Of a DNA stretch of 56,810 nucleotides, positions 9,015 through 17,799 are shown piece after piece (within the stretch, counting starts at the first letter, position 1; each line of letters begins with the position of its first letter). A program made the position numbers and the translations under genes. The notes below the pieces were generated by a model. That model was not told where the DNA came from and searched no databases. It saw only the letters and a list, made by a program, of their open reading frames with translations. Origin of the DNA: Rheinheimera sp. (GTDB lineage Bacteria; Pseudomonadota; Gammaproteobacteria; Enterobacterales; Alteromonadaceae); NCBI GenBank assembly GCA_003482455.1, contig DMYW01000022.1, forward strand, positions 1 through 56,810, given 5' to 3'.

Positions 9015-9890
9015 TCAGCGAGTTTCGCGCGGCCAGCGCATCGGACTAATCAGGTTATCGTCCGTTTGCGCTAATTCTTGATAGTTAATTGCCAAGGCGT
9101 TTGTAGTGTGCGCGCTGGTCGCAAAGGCGGCGAGGATTTGTGTAAGCTCGGCGGCTTCAGTACAGCCCACGATGGCGCTTTCTACGGCGGGAAGTTGATG
9201 CACTATGCCCAAACAGGTTTCCAGCGGTGTCTGGTTCGCTTTAGCGCAGATTGTGTCCAGCGCATCGAATGCCGTTTGATACTGGGCGCACCACGCAGGG
9301 CGCTTGGGCATTAACAACAAACCTTGCAAAAAAACGCTGCGCAGGTGCACGGCAATGCCGCGATGCTGGCACATTTCTAATAAACCTTGTTGCCAAAAGC
9401 GTTGGTCAAACAGGTTCAGTGGCAGCTGCACCAAGTCCAAGGCGAATTGTTCGAGCAACGCGGTGAGTTCCTCGGGTGTATAGACAGACACGCCAATGCG
9501 TTTAACCAAACCTTGCGCTTTAAACTGCTGCAATTGCTGGTACAAGGCGTCCCCAAAGTCGCCAAACAGCTGGGCAGGGCGGTGCAATAACAAGCTATCG
9601 AGTTGGCTAAGGTTTAGCCGAGACAAGGAGGTTTCTAGGCAGTCACGGGCATGCGCGGCGCTCGTGAGTTCCGGCAGTTTCGACACCACCCGAAAGCCGG
9701 ATAAATCAAAGCTGCCGAGGACTTGTTCTGCGTCGCCGTATAAATAGGCGGTATCGAGAAAATGCACGCCAGAGCGACGCGCCAGCGCCAAAATCTCGCC
9801 AACTTGCGCGCGACTAACTTGGCCTGCCGTATTGGCGATGCCATACGGCAAGCCAAACTGCACTGTACCTAGCCCTACACTAACCGCCAT
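9015..9890 (-). CDS. aldo/keto reductase
   Basis: The product has 291 residues and a TIM-barrel layout. It contains GLGTVQFGLPYG at the start, FLDTAYLYGDAE with the catalytic Asp and Tyr, RVVSKLP with the Lys, and LLLHRP with the His, so the AKR tetrad is present. RIGVSVYTPEEL and AIVGCTEAAEL are conserved later segments. It should use NADPH to reduce an aldehyde or ketone. It has no place in the standard six-step pseudaminic pathway, so a side-chain or deoxy-sugar variant is likely. It sits 6 bases after pseC, within the operon. Confidence 0.85.
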   Translation of the reverse strand: MAVSVGLGTVQFGLPYGIANTAGQVSRAQVGEILALARRSGVHFLDTAYLYGDAEQVLGSFDLSGFRVVSKLPELTSAAHARDCLETSLSRLNLSQLDSLLLHRPAQLFGDFGDALYQQLQQFKAQGLVKRIGVSVYTPEELTALLEQFALDLVQLPLNLFDQRFWQQGLLEMCQHRGIAVHLRSVFLQGLLLMPKRPAWCAQYQTAFDALDTICAKANQTPLETCLGIVHQLPAVESAIVGCTEAAELTQILAAFATSAHTTNALAINYQELAQTDDNLISPMRWPRETR

Positions 9891-9896
9891 GCAGGA

Positions 9897-11048
9897 TTAA
9901 CCCGCTAAACTGGCTTTGACGGCCGCAACGACTGTGTGTACATCGTCGTCCGTAAGGCCGGCATAAAGTGGCAAGCTAATGATTTCGCTGTAGAACTTTT
10001 CGGCATTGGGGAACATGCCCCAGTCAAAGCCTAAGGCTTGATAGTCCGGCTGCGTATGAATAGGGATGTAATGCACATTGACGCCAATGCCGCTGGCGCG
10101 CAGCGCTTCAAACACCCGCAGCCGCGTGGTCGCGTCATGTAAGCGAATAATATACAAATGCCAACTTGAGACGCCGTCCACCGCAGGGGCAGGCAATTCC
10201 AGCGGCAAGCCTTGCAGCAGCTGTTGATAAAGCCCGGTTAAGCGAATCCGTTCTTGTACAAATTGCGCGAGGCGATCGAGCTGACTTAAGCCAAGCGCCG
10301 CTTGCAGCTCTGTCATGCGGTAGTTAAACCCCAGCGCCACTTGTTGGTAATACCAAGGGCCGTGTGAGGCTTCAGTCATATCGTCTGGATTTCGGGTAAT
10401 GCCGTGGCTTCGCAGCAGCTGCAGCTGGCTGGCAAGCGCCGCGTCATTGGTCAGCGCCATGCCGCCTTCGGCTGTGGTGATAATTTTCACTGGGTGAAAG
10501 CTAAACACTACGATGTCACTGTAAGCGCAGCTGCCGACCGGTTGGCCTTGATAAAACGCGCCAACGGCGTGACTGGCATCCTCGATAATGCGAATACCAA
10601 GTGGCGCACACAGCGCATGAATAGCTTGCATGTCACAGCTATGGCCGGCCAAATGCACCGGGATAATCACTTTCGGTAAGCGGCCGGCCGCTTTAGCCTG
10701 TTGCAGCTTGTCGGTAAGGGCGTGGATGCACAGCAAGCCGCTGCTTGGATCTACATCGACAAAGTCGACGTCAGCACCGCAATAACGCGCGCAATTGGCA
10801 GAAGCCACAAAACTAATCGGACTGGTCCAGACCAAGTCACCGGTGCCGACGCCAAGTGCCAAACAGGCGAGGTGCAGGGCAGAGGTTGCGCTATTGACTG
10901 CCACGGCAAATTTAGCGTGGCAGTGTTTGGCGGTGGCTTGTTCAAATGCAGGGACTTTGGGGCCTTGCGTTAAAAAGTCTGACTGCAAGGTTTCGAGCAC
11001 GGCAGCGATATCGGCATCGCTAATTTGCTGGCGGCCGTAAGGGATCAT
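9897..11048 (-). CDS. pseC: UDP-4-amino-4,6-dideoxy-N-acetyl-altrosamine transaminase
   Basis: The product has 383 residues, a DegT/DnrJ/EryC1 sugar aminotransferase. IPYGRQQISDADIAAV at the N-terminus is the typical PseC opening. NSATSALHLACLALGV holds the phosphate-binding loop, RIIEDASHAVGAFYQG the cofactor Asp, and FSFHPVKIITTAEGGM the PLP Lys. It aminates the PseB 4-keto product at C4 with glutamate as donor. ATG 11048 overlaps the pseB TGA as ATGA. That translational coupling, and being next to pseB, supports PseC over other DegT enzymes. Confidence 0.93.
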   Translation of the reverse strand: MIPYGRQQISDADIAAVLETLQSDFLTQGPKVPAFEQATAKHCHAKFAVAVNSATSALHLACLALGVGTGDLVWTSPISFVASANCARYCGADVDFVDVDPSSGLLCIHALTDKLQQAKAAGRLPKVIIPVHLAGHSCDMQAIHALCAPLGIRIIEDASHAVGAFYQGQPVGSCAYSDIVVFSFHPVKIITTAEGGMALTNDAALASQLQLLRSHGITRNPDDMTEASHGPWYYQQVALGFNYRMTELQAALGLSQLDRLAQFVQERIRLTGLYQQLLQGLPLELPAPAVDGVSSWHLYIIRLHDATTRLRVFEALRASGIGVNVHYIPIHTQPDYQALGFDWGMFPNAEKFYSEIISLPLYAGLTDDDVHTVVAAVKASLAG

Positions 11049-12046
11049 GCCATCGCCGCCTTGTTAAACGCGTCAATCTCGTCGACCGTGAGGAAGTGCG
11101 GGTTTTTATCGGAGACATATTCAAAGCCCGGTTGCACTAACTTGCCGCGCTCGTCAATAGCGTTGACGGTAAAGTCATTGGAACGGTTGGAAAACTGGAT
11201 CGACGGCGCAATTACATAGTGGTCATCGTATTCGTAGGTGTTATACGACATATCGCCGGGGCACATCATTTCATGCAGTTTTTCACCCGGGCGAATACCA
11301 ACTTCTTTCACCGGCAAATGCGGTGCAATGGATTTGGCTAAATCGACAATCCGAATCGATGGAATTTTCGGCACAAAAATTTCGCCACCGAGCATGCGGC
11401 TGAAGTTTTTCAACACAAAATCAACGCCGCCTTGCAGGCTGATCCAAAACCGCGTCATTTCTAAATGGGTGACCGGTAAATGGTCAGCGCCTGAATCACG
11501 CAGCTTCTCAAAAAATGGTACTACGGAGCCGCGCGAACCCACTACGTTGCCGTAGCGCACCACGGAGAATCGCGGTTTGCTGCCGCCGGAGATGTTGTTC
11601 GCTGCGATAAATAACTTGTCAGAAGCGAGTTTGGTGGCGCCGTACAAGTTAACAGGGTTGGCGGCTTTGTCAGTCGACAGCGCGATGACTTTTTCGACGC
11701 TGTTTTCAATCGCTGCGTTAATGACATTTTCCGCGCCATTGATATTGGTTTTAATACATTCCATCGGGTTGTATTCGGCCGCTGGCACTTGTTTGAGCGC
11801 CGCGGCGTGAATGACAAAATCGACACCGCGCATGGCTCGGATCAGGCGCTGTTCGTCGCGCACGTCACCAATAAAATACCGCATGCAATCCGCATTATAT
11901 TTCTGCTGCATCTCGTATTGTTTCAACTCGTCACGCGAGTAAATGATAATTTTGGCTGGCTTGTAACGCGCGAGCAGGGTTTGCACATATTTGTGACCGA
12001 ACGAGCCGGTGCCGCCGGTGATCAGGATGGTTTTCTGGTCAAACAT
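11045..12046 (-). CDS. pseB: UDP-GlcNAc 4,6-dehydratase (inverting)
   Basis: The product has 333 residues, the normal PseB length. GGTGSFGHKYVQTLL is the NADP-binding loop, and STDKAANPVNLYGATK gives the Ser-Tyr-Lys catalytic set of the soluble PseB type. It catalyses the first committed step from UDP-GlcNAc. I chose ATG 12046 because GAGG lies 7 bases upstream on the - strand; the frame stays open 30 codons further but without a ribosome site. The 112-base gap from the preceding gene could hold its own promoter, but I see no clear one. Confidence 0.94.
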   Translation of the reverse strand: MFDQKTILITGGTGSFGHKYVQTLLARYKPAKIIIYSRDELKQYEMQQKYNADCMRYFIGDVRDEQRLIRAMRGVDFVIHAAALKQVPAAEYNPMECIKTNINGAENVINAAIENSVEKVIALSTDKAANPVNLYGATKLASDKLFIAANNISGGSKPRFSVVRYGNVVGSRGSVVPFFEKLRDSGADHLPVTHLEMTRFWISLQGGVDFVLKNFSRMLGGEIFVPKIPSIRIVDLAKSIAPHLPVKEVGIRPGEKLHEMMCPGDMSYNTYEYDDHYVIAPSIQFSNRSNDFTVNAIDERGKLVQPGFEYVSDKNPHFLTVDEIDAFNKAAMA

Positions 12047-12158
12047 AACAACCTCGTGCTGAATTGCCGGCGCTTGCGCCGCGCGTGAGTCTAGCGATAA
12101 CTTCGATAAACCGGATTTAAGCAGGAATTGTTCCAACTTTGTGGACCATAACAGCTAT

Positions 12159-13541
12159 CTACTGCTGCAGTTCACTGAACCTTGCTGAATTTGCTTGCGC
12201 CAAAATGGCATCGACGTTGATTCGATAGCCGGGCAAATACGGAATATCTCTAAGAATTACAACAGAATAGACTAGTTTTAATGGGTTGAACAAGCTATGC
12301 AACAATTGGCGAGCCCGCGCCACAGCGGCTTGGTCTGCAGGCTCGGCCACCAACGCGACCACCAATTGTTGCGCTTTGAAGCAGCAGACCACTTTCACTT
12401 TCCAGCGTGCACACTGCTGTTGGATCGCCTCTAAATGCACTCGGACATCGCCGATGTAGCCTTGTGTGGTGAATATATCTTGTGGCACCAACCAGCAATC
12501 GTTGTGCATACGCGCTGGCACTACACTGTCAAAAATTTGTCCAGGCAAGGCTTGGCGCAGTTGAGCAGCTTGCTGCGCGGGCATCTGGCAGGCTTGTGGA
12601 TGGGCAAATTGCAGCTGCCCCACGTCCGGTTGGCCAGCCATCATTTCAAACAGCATCTGACCGACCACGTGCTCACGGCGAAAACCCAGTTGCCACGCGT
12701 CGCGATCAACCGTGATTGGCGTCAAGGCTTCTTCTTGGTAATAACAAAGCCACTGGCCAAGACGCGGCAAGCTGGCGGCTGGCGCTAATGGCAATAAAGT
12801 CCGTAGCGGGTTTTGTAAGCGTTGTTGCAGTGCTTCGGTTAGAGCCAACCAGCGCTGCAATAAACTAGCGCTTAACCATAACTGCGTATGCGGATGTTGT
12901 AACAGTTGTTGCCAGAAACTTTTGCTCGATGCAGCCTGATTGACCAAGCGCAGTCGAGCCCCGACCGCAAATGCCGCCTGTAGCTGCATGAACGCCATCG
13001 GGTGGTCCAGACTGTGGGTCAACCACAATTCGTCGGTGGCGCGAAGATCAAACAGTTGGGCATTTTCCAGCGCGGCATCAATAACGTGCGTGCGGTCAAA
13101 CGGCAGCAATTGCTCAAAGGTAATGGCGCAATTGGTGCGCAGTAGCATCAAGTCAGGGTGGGCATGGAACGAGGTACCACTAAGGCGTTCAACTTCACCA
13201 AACGGACTGATCAATGCGGCAATTTCATAGTGCCGAGCCAGCGTTTGGATCTGGCTTAAATCAACATGCGCTGGCACTAACAACACAGGGCGACGATGCC
13301 GAAAACAGCTTAGCAACGCGACAATCGTCATCAAATTGTTGCGACATTGCAGTACACAGAGTTGTTCAGGCCAGATGTCATTTCGAACAAAATGCTGAGC
13401 AAAGTGATCGGCAAGCCGCGCTAAATCCTGATAACGGATAGTCACGCCGTCAGGAAGTTCTAAGGCGATGCGATCGAGATGTTGTTCGGTTTGGTAAAAA
13501 GGCGCTGCCATGGTTGTTTTAATAATTTTTTGCAGGAGCAC
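12159..13541 (-). CDS. degenerate adenylate-forming (AMP-binding-like) protein
   Basis: The product has 460 residues from a GTG, or 450 from ATG 13511; neither start has a good ribosome site. The N-terminus (RIALELPDGVTIRYQDLARLA) matches the opening of acyl-CoA synthetase/adenylation domains. The C-terminus (VRVHLEAIQQQC, then LFNPLKLVYSVVILRDIPYLPGYRINVDAIL) matches the mobile C-terminal lid. The nucleotide-binding core TSGTTGxPK is absent, and the usual GKIDR lid Lys reads GYRIN. It is therefore probably not a normal adenylating enzyme. It is the first gene on the - strand ahead of pseB, and the name rests on its two ends. Confidence 0.55.
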   Translation of the reverse strand: MLLQKIIKTTMAAPFYQTEQHLDRIALELPDGVTIRYQDLARLADHFAQHFVRNDIWPEQLCVLQCRNNLMTIVALLSCFRHRRPVLLVPAHVDLSQIQTLARHYEIAALISPFGEVERLSGTSFHAHPDLMLLRTNCAITFEQLLPFDRTHVIDAALENAQLFDLRATDELWLTHSLDHPMAFMQLQAAFAVGARLRLVNQAASSKSFWQQLLQHPHTQLWLSASLLQRWLALTEALQQRLQNPLRTLLPLAPAASLPRLGQWLCYYQEEALTPITVDRDAWQLGFRREHVVGQMLFEMMAGQPDVGQLQFAHPQACQMPAQQAAQLRQALPGQIFDSVVPARMHNDCWLVPQDIFTTQGYIGDVRVHLEAIQQQCARWKVKVVCCFKAQQLVVALVAEPADQAAVARARQLLHSLFNPLKLVYSVVILRDIPYLPGYRINVDAILAQANSARFSELQQ

Positions 13542-13610
13542 CGCACTATAACGTGCGTGGTTCGCTGCTCACAATGGCTTTTTGTGCCGATCTTTTAGTT
13601 AATCGCGACT

Positions 13611-13637
13611 GTTTTTTGACAGCTGCGTCAAAAAAAC
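13611..13637. promoter_or_regulatory. A/T-flanked inverted repeat upstream of flrA (candidate operator)
   Basis: GTTTTTTGAC (13611-13620) and GTCAAAAAAAC (13627-13637) form a near-perfect inverted repeat around AGCTGC. It lies in the 165-base gap between the divergent adenylate-like gene and flrA, 70 bases ahead of the flrA start. The arms contain TTGAC/GTCAA, similar to half-sites of the FleQ-type box GTC-N8-GAC, so autoregulation by FlrA is possible. That is inference; it could also fold as a hairpin. Confidence 0.35.
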
Positions 13638-13706
13638 ATCATTTGCAACTTGCTTGCGATCGATCCCTTTGCAAGAATGAGGCAAAAGGGTCGATTGAGC
13701 AGTGAG

Positions 13707-15173
13707 ATGAATCCTAAAGTTTTCATTCTGGATCAACAGGATAATCGCGCAACGCGTTTGGAAGTCATTCTGGCATTTTTGTCTGAGCCGGCGCTGCGGG
13801 TGAGCGAACAGGAATTGGCAGCGCACCTCGCACAAGAGCCAGCGGCCGTGGTGCTGCTTGGCGCTTTGACCAGCCAGGCTCACGACAGTATTTTACAAGC
13901 GCATCCGGCTGCGGCGTTTTTGCTGCTTGGTGAAACCCTCAAACCTCTGTTGCGCCACGCCAATGCGGTCGGATTGTTGACTGAACCCTTTGCATACGCC
14001 TCGTTGACCCAACAATTACGCGATTGCCAAGAGTACCACCGTTTGTTGCCAGGGCGACGCGAGCAAGAGCTTAGCCAACGTTTTGTCGGCATGGTCGGCA
14101 GCAGTAGCCAGATGCAACAAGTGCGCTTTTTAATCCAACAAGTGGCCCGTACCGATGCGAACGTGTTGATTTTGGGCGAATCAGGCACGGGTAAAGAAGT
14201 GGTGGCGCGTAATATCCACGTGTTATCGCATCGTGCAGATGGGCCTTTTGTGCCGATCAACTGCGGTGCTATTCCGGCAGAACTGCTGGAAAGCGAGCTG
14301 TTTGGCCATGAAAAAGGCGCCTTTACCGGCGCGATTTCCACCCGCAAAGGCCGCTTTGAATTAGCGCAAGGCGGTACTATTTTCCTTGATGAAATTGGCG
14401 ATATGCCGCTGCCGATGCAAGTCAAATTGCTGCGCGTGTTGCAAGAACGCACCTACGAGCGAGTCGGTGGGACTCAGCCGATCCGTGCCGATGTGCGAAT
14501 TATTGCCGCCACTCACCGTCAGTTAGAAACCATGATCGACGATGGCCGTTTTCGCGAAGATTTGTTTTATCGACTCAACGTATTCCCCATCGAAACCCCA
14601 GCGTTGAAAGAACGGACCGATGACATTCCGCTGCTCGTGCACGAACTGCAGGCGCGGTTGGAAGGCCAAGGCCAAGCCAACATCAAATTCACCGAGCGAG
14701 CGATGGAGAGCCTGAAGCTGCATCCATGGCCGGGTAACGTGCGCGAATTGGCAAATTTAGTCGAACGTTTGACCATCATGTTCCCCAATCAAGTGATTGA
14801 TGTGGCGGAATTACCGCATAAATACCGCCATGTCGAAGTCGACAGTTATGTGCCGCAGTACCCAGAAGCGTTGCAAGAGCGCGATGTGATCAACGAATTG
14901 TTCCAATTCTCGGATGATGACAGTGACGATGTCGACGACAGTAGCGAGAGTGAGTCTGGTTTTGGCAATGCAACGCTAGATGCTTTGCCGGATGACGGGC
15001 TTGATCTGAAGCAGTTCCTTGCGGATCTGGAGATCTCGCTGATTAGCCAAGCCTTGGAGCGCCACGATTATGTGGTAGCCAGAGCCGCTGATTTGTTGTG
15101 TTTACGCCGCACCACCTTGGTGGAAAAAATGCGCAAATACAACCTGATGCGCGACGAGTCTGAACTGGAATAG
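13707..15173 (+). CDS. flrA: FlrA/FleQ sigma-54-dependent flagellar master activator
   Basis: The product has 488 residues from ATG 13707; an in-frame ATG at 13650 would add a poorly conserved leader. Residues 1-115 are the FleQ-type receiver-like domain. The AAA+ domain has Walker A GESGTGKE (157-164), the sigma-54 contact loop GAFTGA (204-209) and Walker B GGTIFLDEIGD (222-232). A Fis-type helix-turn-helix ends the protein (RAADLLCLRRTTLVEKM, about 459-475). It switches on the class II flagellar promoters and is normally held back by FlhG, also in this window. An acidic Asp/Ser tract at 402-416 separates the AAA+ and DNA-binding parts and is unusual. Confidence 0.95.
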   Translation: MNPKVFILDQQDNRATRLEVILAFLSEPALRVSEQELAAHLAQEPAAVVLLGALTSQAHDSILQAHPAAAFLLLGETLKPLLRHANAVGLLTEPFAYASLTQQLRDCQEYHRLLPGRREQELSQRFVGMVGSSSQMQQVRFLIQQVARTDANVLILGESGTGKEVVARNIHVLSHRADGPFVPINCGAIPAELLESELFGHEKGAFTGAISTRKGRFELAQGGTIFLDEIGDMPLPMQVKLLRVLQERTYERVGGTQPIRADVRIIAATHRQLETMIDDGRFREDLFYRLNVFPIETPALKERTDDIPLLVHELQARLEGQGQANIKFTERAMESLKLHPWPGNVRELANLVERLTIMFPNQVIDVAELPHKYRHVEVDSYVPQYPEALQERDVINELFQFSDDDSDDVDDSSESESGFGNATLDALPDDGLDLKQFLADLEISLISQALERHDYVVARAADLLCLRRTTLVEKMRKYNLMRDESELE

Positions 15174-15182
15174 CCCACCGCT

Positions 15183-15212
15183 GCAGCCAAAGACTGTCAA
15201 AACTTTGGCTGC
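15183..15212 (+). terminator. strong hairpin after flrA (possible terminator)
   Basis: GCAGCCAAAG (15183-15192) pairs perfectly with CTTTGGCTGC (15203-15212) around a 10-base loop, 10 bases after the flrA stop. The following bases are TAAAACCC rather than a T-run, so termination may be partial. The loop and right arm also contain GTCAAAACTTTGGC, one base off a GTC-N8-GAC box. Confidence 0.5.
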
Positions 15213-15264
15213 TAAAACCCGCTTGATAATTCTTTAACTATCTGAATTTAAATAAAAAATAAGT

Positions 15265-15280
15265 TGGCACGCTTTCTGCT
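15265..15280 (+). promoter_or_regulatory. sigma-54 promoter of flrBC
   Basis: TGGCACGCTTTCTGCT fits the sigma-54 consensus TGGCAC-N5-TTGC closely: GG at 15266-15267 and GC at 15278-15279 are separated by exactly 10 bases. It lies 33 bases upstream of the flrB start. FlrA is the expected activator, as flrBC is a class II operon in Vibrio. Confidence 0.85.
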
Positions 15281-15287
15281 TTCCAAC

Positions 15288-15312
15288 ACCAGATTCGTTA
15301 CGGGAGTCTGGT
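15288..15312 (+). promoter_or_regulatory. leader hairpin holding the flrB ribosome-binding site
   Basis: ACCAGA (15288-15293) pairs with TCTGGT (15307-15312), whose last base touches the flrB ATG. The 13-base loop contains GGGAG at 15302-15306, the likely ribosome site. The hairpin would lie just inside the predicted sigma-54 transcript start. A role in translation control is inferred. Confidence 0.35.
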
Positions 15313-16437
15313 ATGAACGCAGCACCAGCTTTATTTACATCCATGCACTTTAGCCCTGAACGGTTGGTCGCCGCTGACGTGTCGGCATTGGCGGCTAATC
15401 AGCATTGGCTTGGCCAAGACATTGAGCAAGAGCTGTTGCGCCTTCGGCATATTTTACAGGTCATCCCCACTGGGATTGTCGTGTTAGATGCTCGTGGTTT
15501 CGTTGCGCAAGCCAACCCCGTCGCGCTAGATATGTTGGGCGAGCCATTACTCACCCAGCGCTGGATCGATGTGATCCAACGTAGTTTCCGCCCGCGCAGC
15601 GACGACGGTTTAGAAGTCTCCTTGCACGATGGCCGTCGTGTGCAATTGCAACTGAGCGCGCTCGAACCCTTGCCAGGGCAACTCATCGTACTGACCGATC
15701 TGACCGAAACCCGTGAACTACAAGCTCGGGTGGCGCAGTTACAACGGCTATCGGCGCTTGGCAAGATGATGGCGTCGCTGGCGCATCAAATTCGCACGCC
15801 ATTAAGTGGCGCTATGTTGTATGCGCAAAATTTGCAAAACCAAAAACTCAAACCAGAAGCGCGTAGTCAGTTCAGTCAAAAGCTGGTAAATCGGTTGCAA
15901 GACTTAGAGCAACAAGTCAACGATTTGCTGCTGTTTGCCAGAGCAGGGCGCGAACAACAAGTGAGTCCTTTGTCGGTTGCGCAACTGCTCCAGGATGTGC
16001 AAAACGCCGTAGAGCCTTTGCTTGAGCAACATCATGCAGCGTTAGACCTGCAAGCTCCGCAAGCGGATGTACAACTGCTTGGCAATCATGTGGCTTTGGT
16101 TGGCGCGCTGAGCAACTTAGTGCAAAACGCGTTGCAACATAGCCAGGCGCCGATCACCTTGGCTGCGGAATTGGCGCCAGATTTAAGCACTGTGGTGATC
16201 GTGGTCGAAGACCGAGGCGCCGGGGTGCCTGAGCATTTACGCCAGCAAATTTTTGAACCTTTTTACACCACGCGCAGCAGCGGTACTGGCCTTGGCCTCG
16301 CTGTGGTACAGGCTGTGGTGACCTCGCATCAAGGCTCGGTGCGCTGCGTTGATGCGCAGCCGCATGGTGCCCGCTTTGAAATTCGCTTACCGATTTACAC
16401 CGCGCCTGCCACGACGCAGCGCCAACAGGAGTGCTGA
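15313..16437 (+). CDS. flrB: FlrB/FleS flagellar sensor histidine kinase
   Basis: The product has 374 residues with no membrane segment, as expected for the cytoplasmic FlrB/FleS kinases. A PAS domain spans about 42-135 (GIVVLDARGFVAQANPVAL). The dimerisation/phosphoacceptor helix is LAHQIRTPLSG with His158. The ATPase domain follows with the N box NLVQNALQHS, then DRGAGVP and GTGLGLAVV. It phosphorylates FlrC to turn on later flagellar genes. The stop is one base before the flrC ATG, so the pair is translationally close. Confidence 0.94.
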   Translation: MNAAPALFTSMHFSPERLVAADVSALAANQHWLGQDIEQELLRLRHILQVIPTGIVVLDARGFVAQANPVALDMLGEPLLTQRWIDVIQRSFRPRSDDGLEVSLHDGRRVQLQLSALEPLPGQLIVLTDLTETRELQARVAQLQRLSALGKMMASLAHQIRTPLSGAMLYAQNLQNQKLKPEARSQFSQKLVNRLQDLEQQVNDLLLFARAGREQQVSPLSVAQLLQDVQNAVEPLLEQHHAALDLQAPQADVQLLGNHVALVGALSNLVQNALQHSQAPITLAAELAPDLSTVVIVVEDRGAGVPEHLRQQIFEPFYTTRSSGTGLGLAVVQAVVTSHQGSVRCVDAQPHGARFEIRLPIYTAPATTQRQQEC

Positions 16438-16438
16438 T

Positions 16439-17788
16439 ATGCAACAGACTCAGATCCTTGTCGTCGAAGATGATGCCGGCTTGCGCGAGGCGCTCGCCGA
16501 CACCTTACGGGTGGCCAATTATGATGTGGTTGAAGCCGATTGCGCCGAGCAGGCGATGCAACTGCTGAAACAACATCCCATTCGTTTAGTCATCAGTGAT
16601 GTGCAAATGGGCTCGATGTCGGGCATTGATTTGCTCAAGTCGATCAAACTGAACTACCCGCAGTTGCCGGTGCTGATGATGACAGCCTATGCCACGGTCA
16701 ATGATGCGGTGCAAGCGATCCGTTTAGGCGCGGCTGACTATTTGTCGAAACCATTTTCCGCCGAAGTGTTGCTGAATATGGTGGGGCGCTATGTCAAAGC
16801 TGAAGATGTGGCGGCATTTGAACCGATCGTCGCGGCGCCGCAAAGCCAACAGCTGGTGCGCTTAGCCGCGAAAGTGGCGCGCTCAGAAGCCAACGTGATG
16901 GTGCTTGGTCCCAGTGGCTCAGGCAAAGAAGTGTTAGCGCGCTATATTCATCAACAATCAAGCCGAGTTGACGGGCCATTTGTGGCGATCAACTGTGCGG
17001 CCATTCCAGAAAACATGCTGGAATCAACCTTGTTTGGTTATGAAAAAGGCGCCTTCACCGGAGCTATCGCCGCTTGTCCAGGTAAGTTTGAACAAGCGCA
17101 AGGCGGCACCATTTTGCTCGATGAAATCACTGAGATGGACTTGAACCTACAAGCCAAGCTGCTGCGTGTGTTACAAGAACGTGAAGTCGAACGTTTAGGC
17201 AGTCGCAAAACCATTAAATTGGACGTGCGAGTGATTGCCACGTCCAACCGTGACTTGCGCCAAGCCGTGCAAGCAGGGCAGTTCCGCGAAGACTTGTTTT
17301 ACCGTTTAAATGTGTTTCCGCTGACCTGGCCAGCGCTCGCCGAGCGTCGCGCCGATATTCTGCCACTGGCGCGGCATTTGATTGAACGGCATTGCCGGCA
17401 GCAGGGTATTGCGGTGCCGACGATTGCCCCAGATGCCGAGCTGCGCTTACAGCAGTATCGTTGGCCTGGCAACGTGCGGGAACTTGATAACGTGGTGCAA
17501 CGGGCGCTGATTATCTGCCAAGACAATCAGATCACGGTTGAGGATATCTTGTTGGAAACCGAACCTTTGCATGCTGACGAGACGGCCCCTAACTTGCAGG
17601 TGCAAGATCCTGAATTGAGCATGTTCAAATCCGGCGTGTACGAGCAAGAACATCGCTTGATTCTAGAGACGATGAAAGCCTGTCACAATCGACGTAAAGA
17701 TGTCGCTGAGCGCCTAGGCATTAGTGCCCGCACTTTGCGCTATAAGCTTGCGCGGATGCGCGAGTCTGGTATTCAACTGCCTTTCTAA
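16439..17788 (+). CDS. flrC: FlrC/FleR sigma-54-dependent response regulator
   Basis: The product has 449 residues. The receiver domain holds Asp11-Asp12, phosphoacceptor Asp54 in VISDVQMG, and Lys in LSKPFS. The AAA+ domain has GPSGSGKE (157-164), GAFTGA (204-209) and GGTILLDEITEM. The C-terminus is a Fis-type helix-turn-helix (RRKDVAERLGISARTLRYKL). It activates class III genes such as basal-body and hook operons after phosphorylation by FlrB. AGGAG lies 9 bases before ATG 16439; the longer in-frame start at 16349 would overlap flrB by 89 bases and is rejected. Confidence 0.95.
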   Translation: MQQTQILVVEDDAGLREALADTLRVANYDVVEADCAEQAMQLLKQHPIRLVISDVQMGSMSGIDLLKSIKLNYPQLPVLMMTAYATVNDAVQAIRLGAADYLSKPFSAEVLLNMVGRYVKAEDVAAFEPIVAAPQSQQLVRLAAKVARSEANVMVLGPSGSGKEVLARYIHQQSSRVDGPFVAINCAAIPENMLESTLFGYEKGAFTGAIAACPGKFEQAQGGTILLDEITEMDLNLQAKLLRVLQEREVERLGSRKTIKLDVRVIATSNRDLRQAVQAGQFREDLFYRLNVFPLTWPALAERRADILPLARHLIERHCRQQGIAVPTIAPDAELRLQQYRWPGNVRELDNVVQRALIICQDNQITVEDILLETEPLHADETAPNLQVQDPELSMFKSGVYEQEHRLILETMKACHNRRKDVAERLGISARTLRYKLARMRESGIQLPF

Positions 17789-17799
17789 GCTACCAAATC

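Noticed and set aside
13584..13595. GCCGATCT resembling a sigma-28 -10 element near flrA
   Set aside because: No TAAA-type -35 at 15 bases, and flrA is not a late gene.
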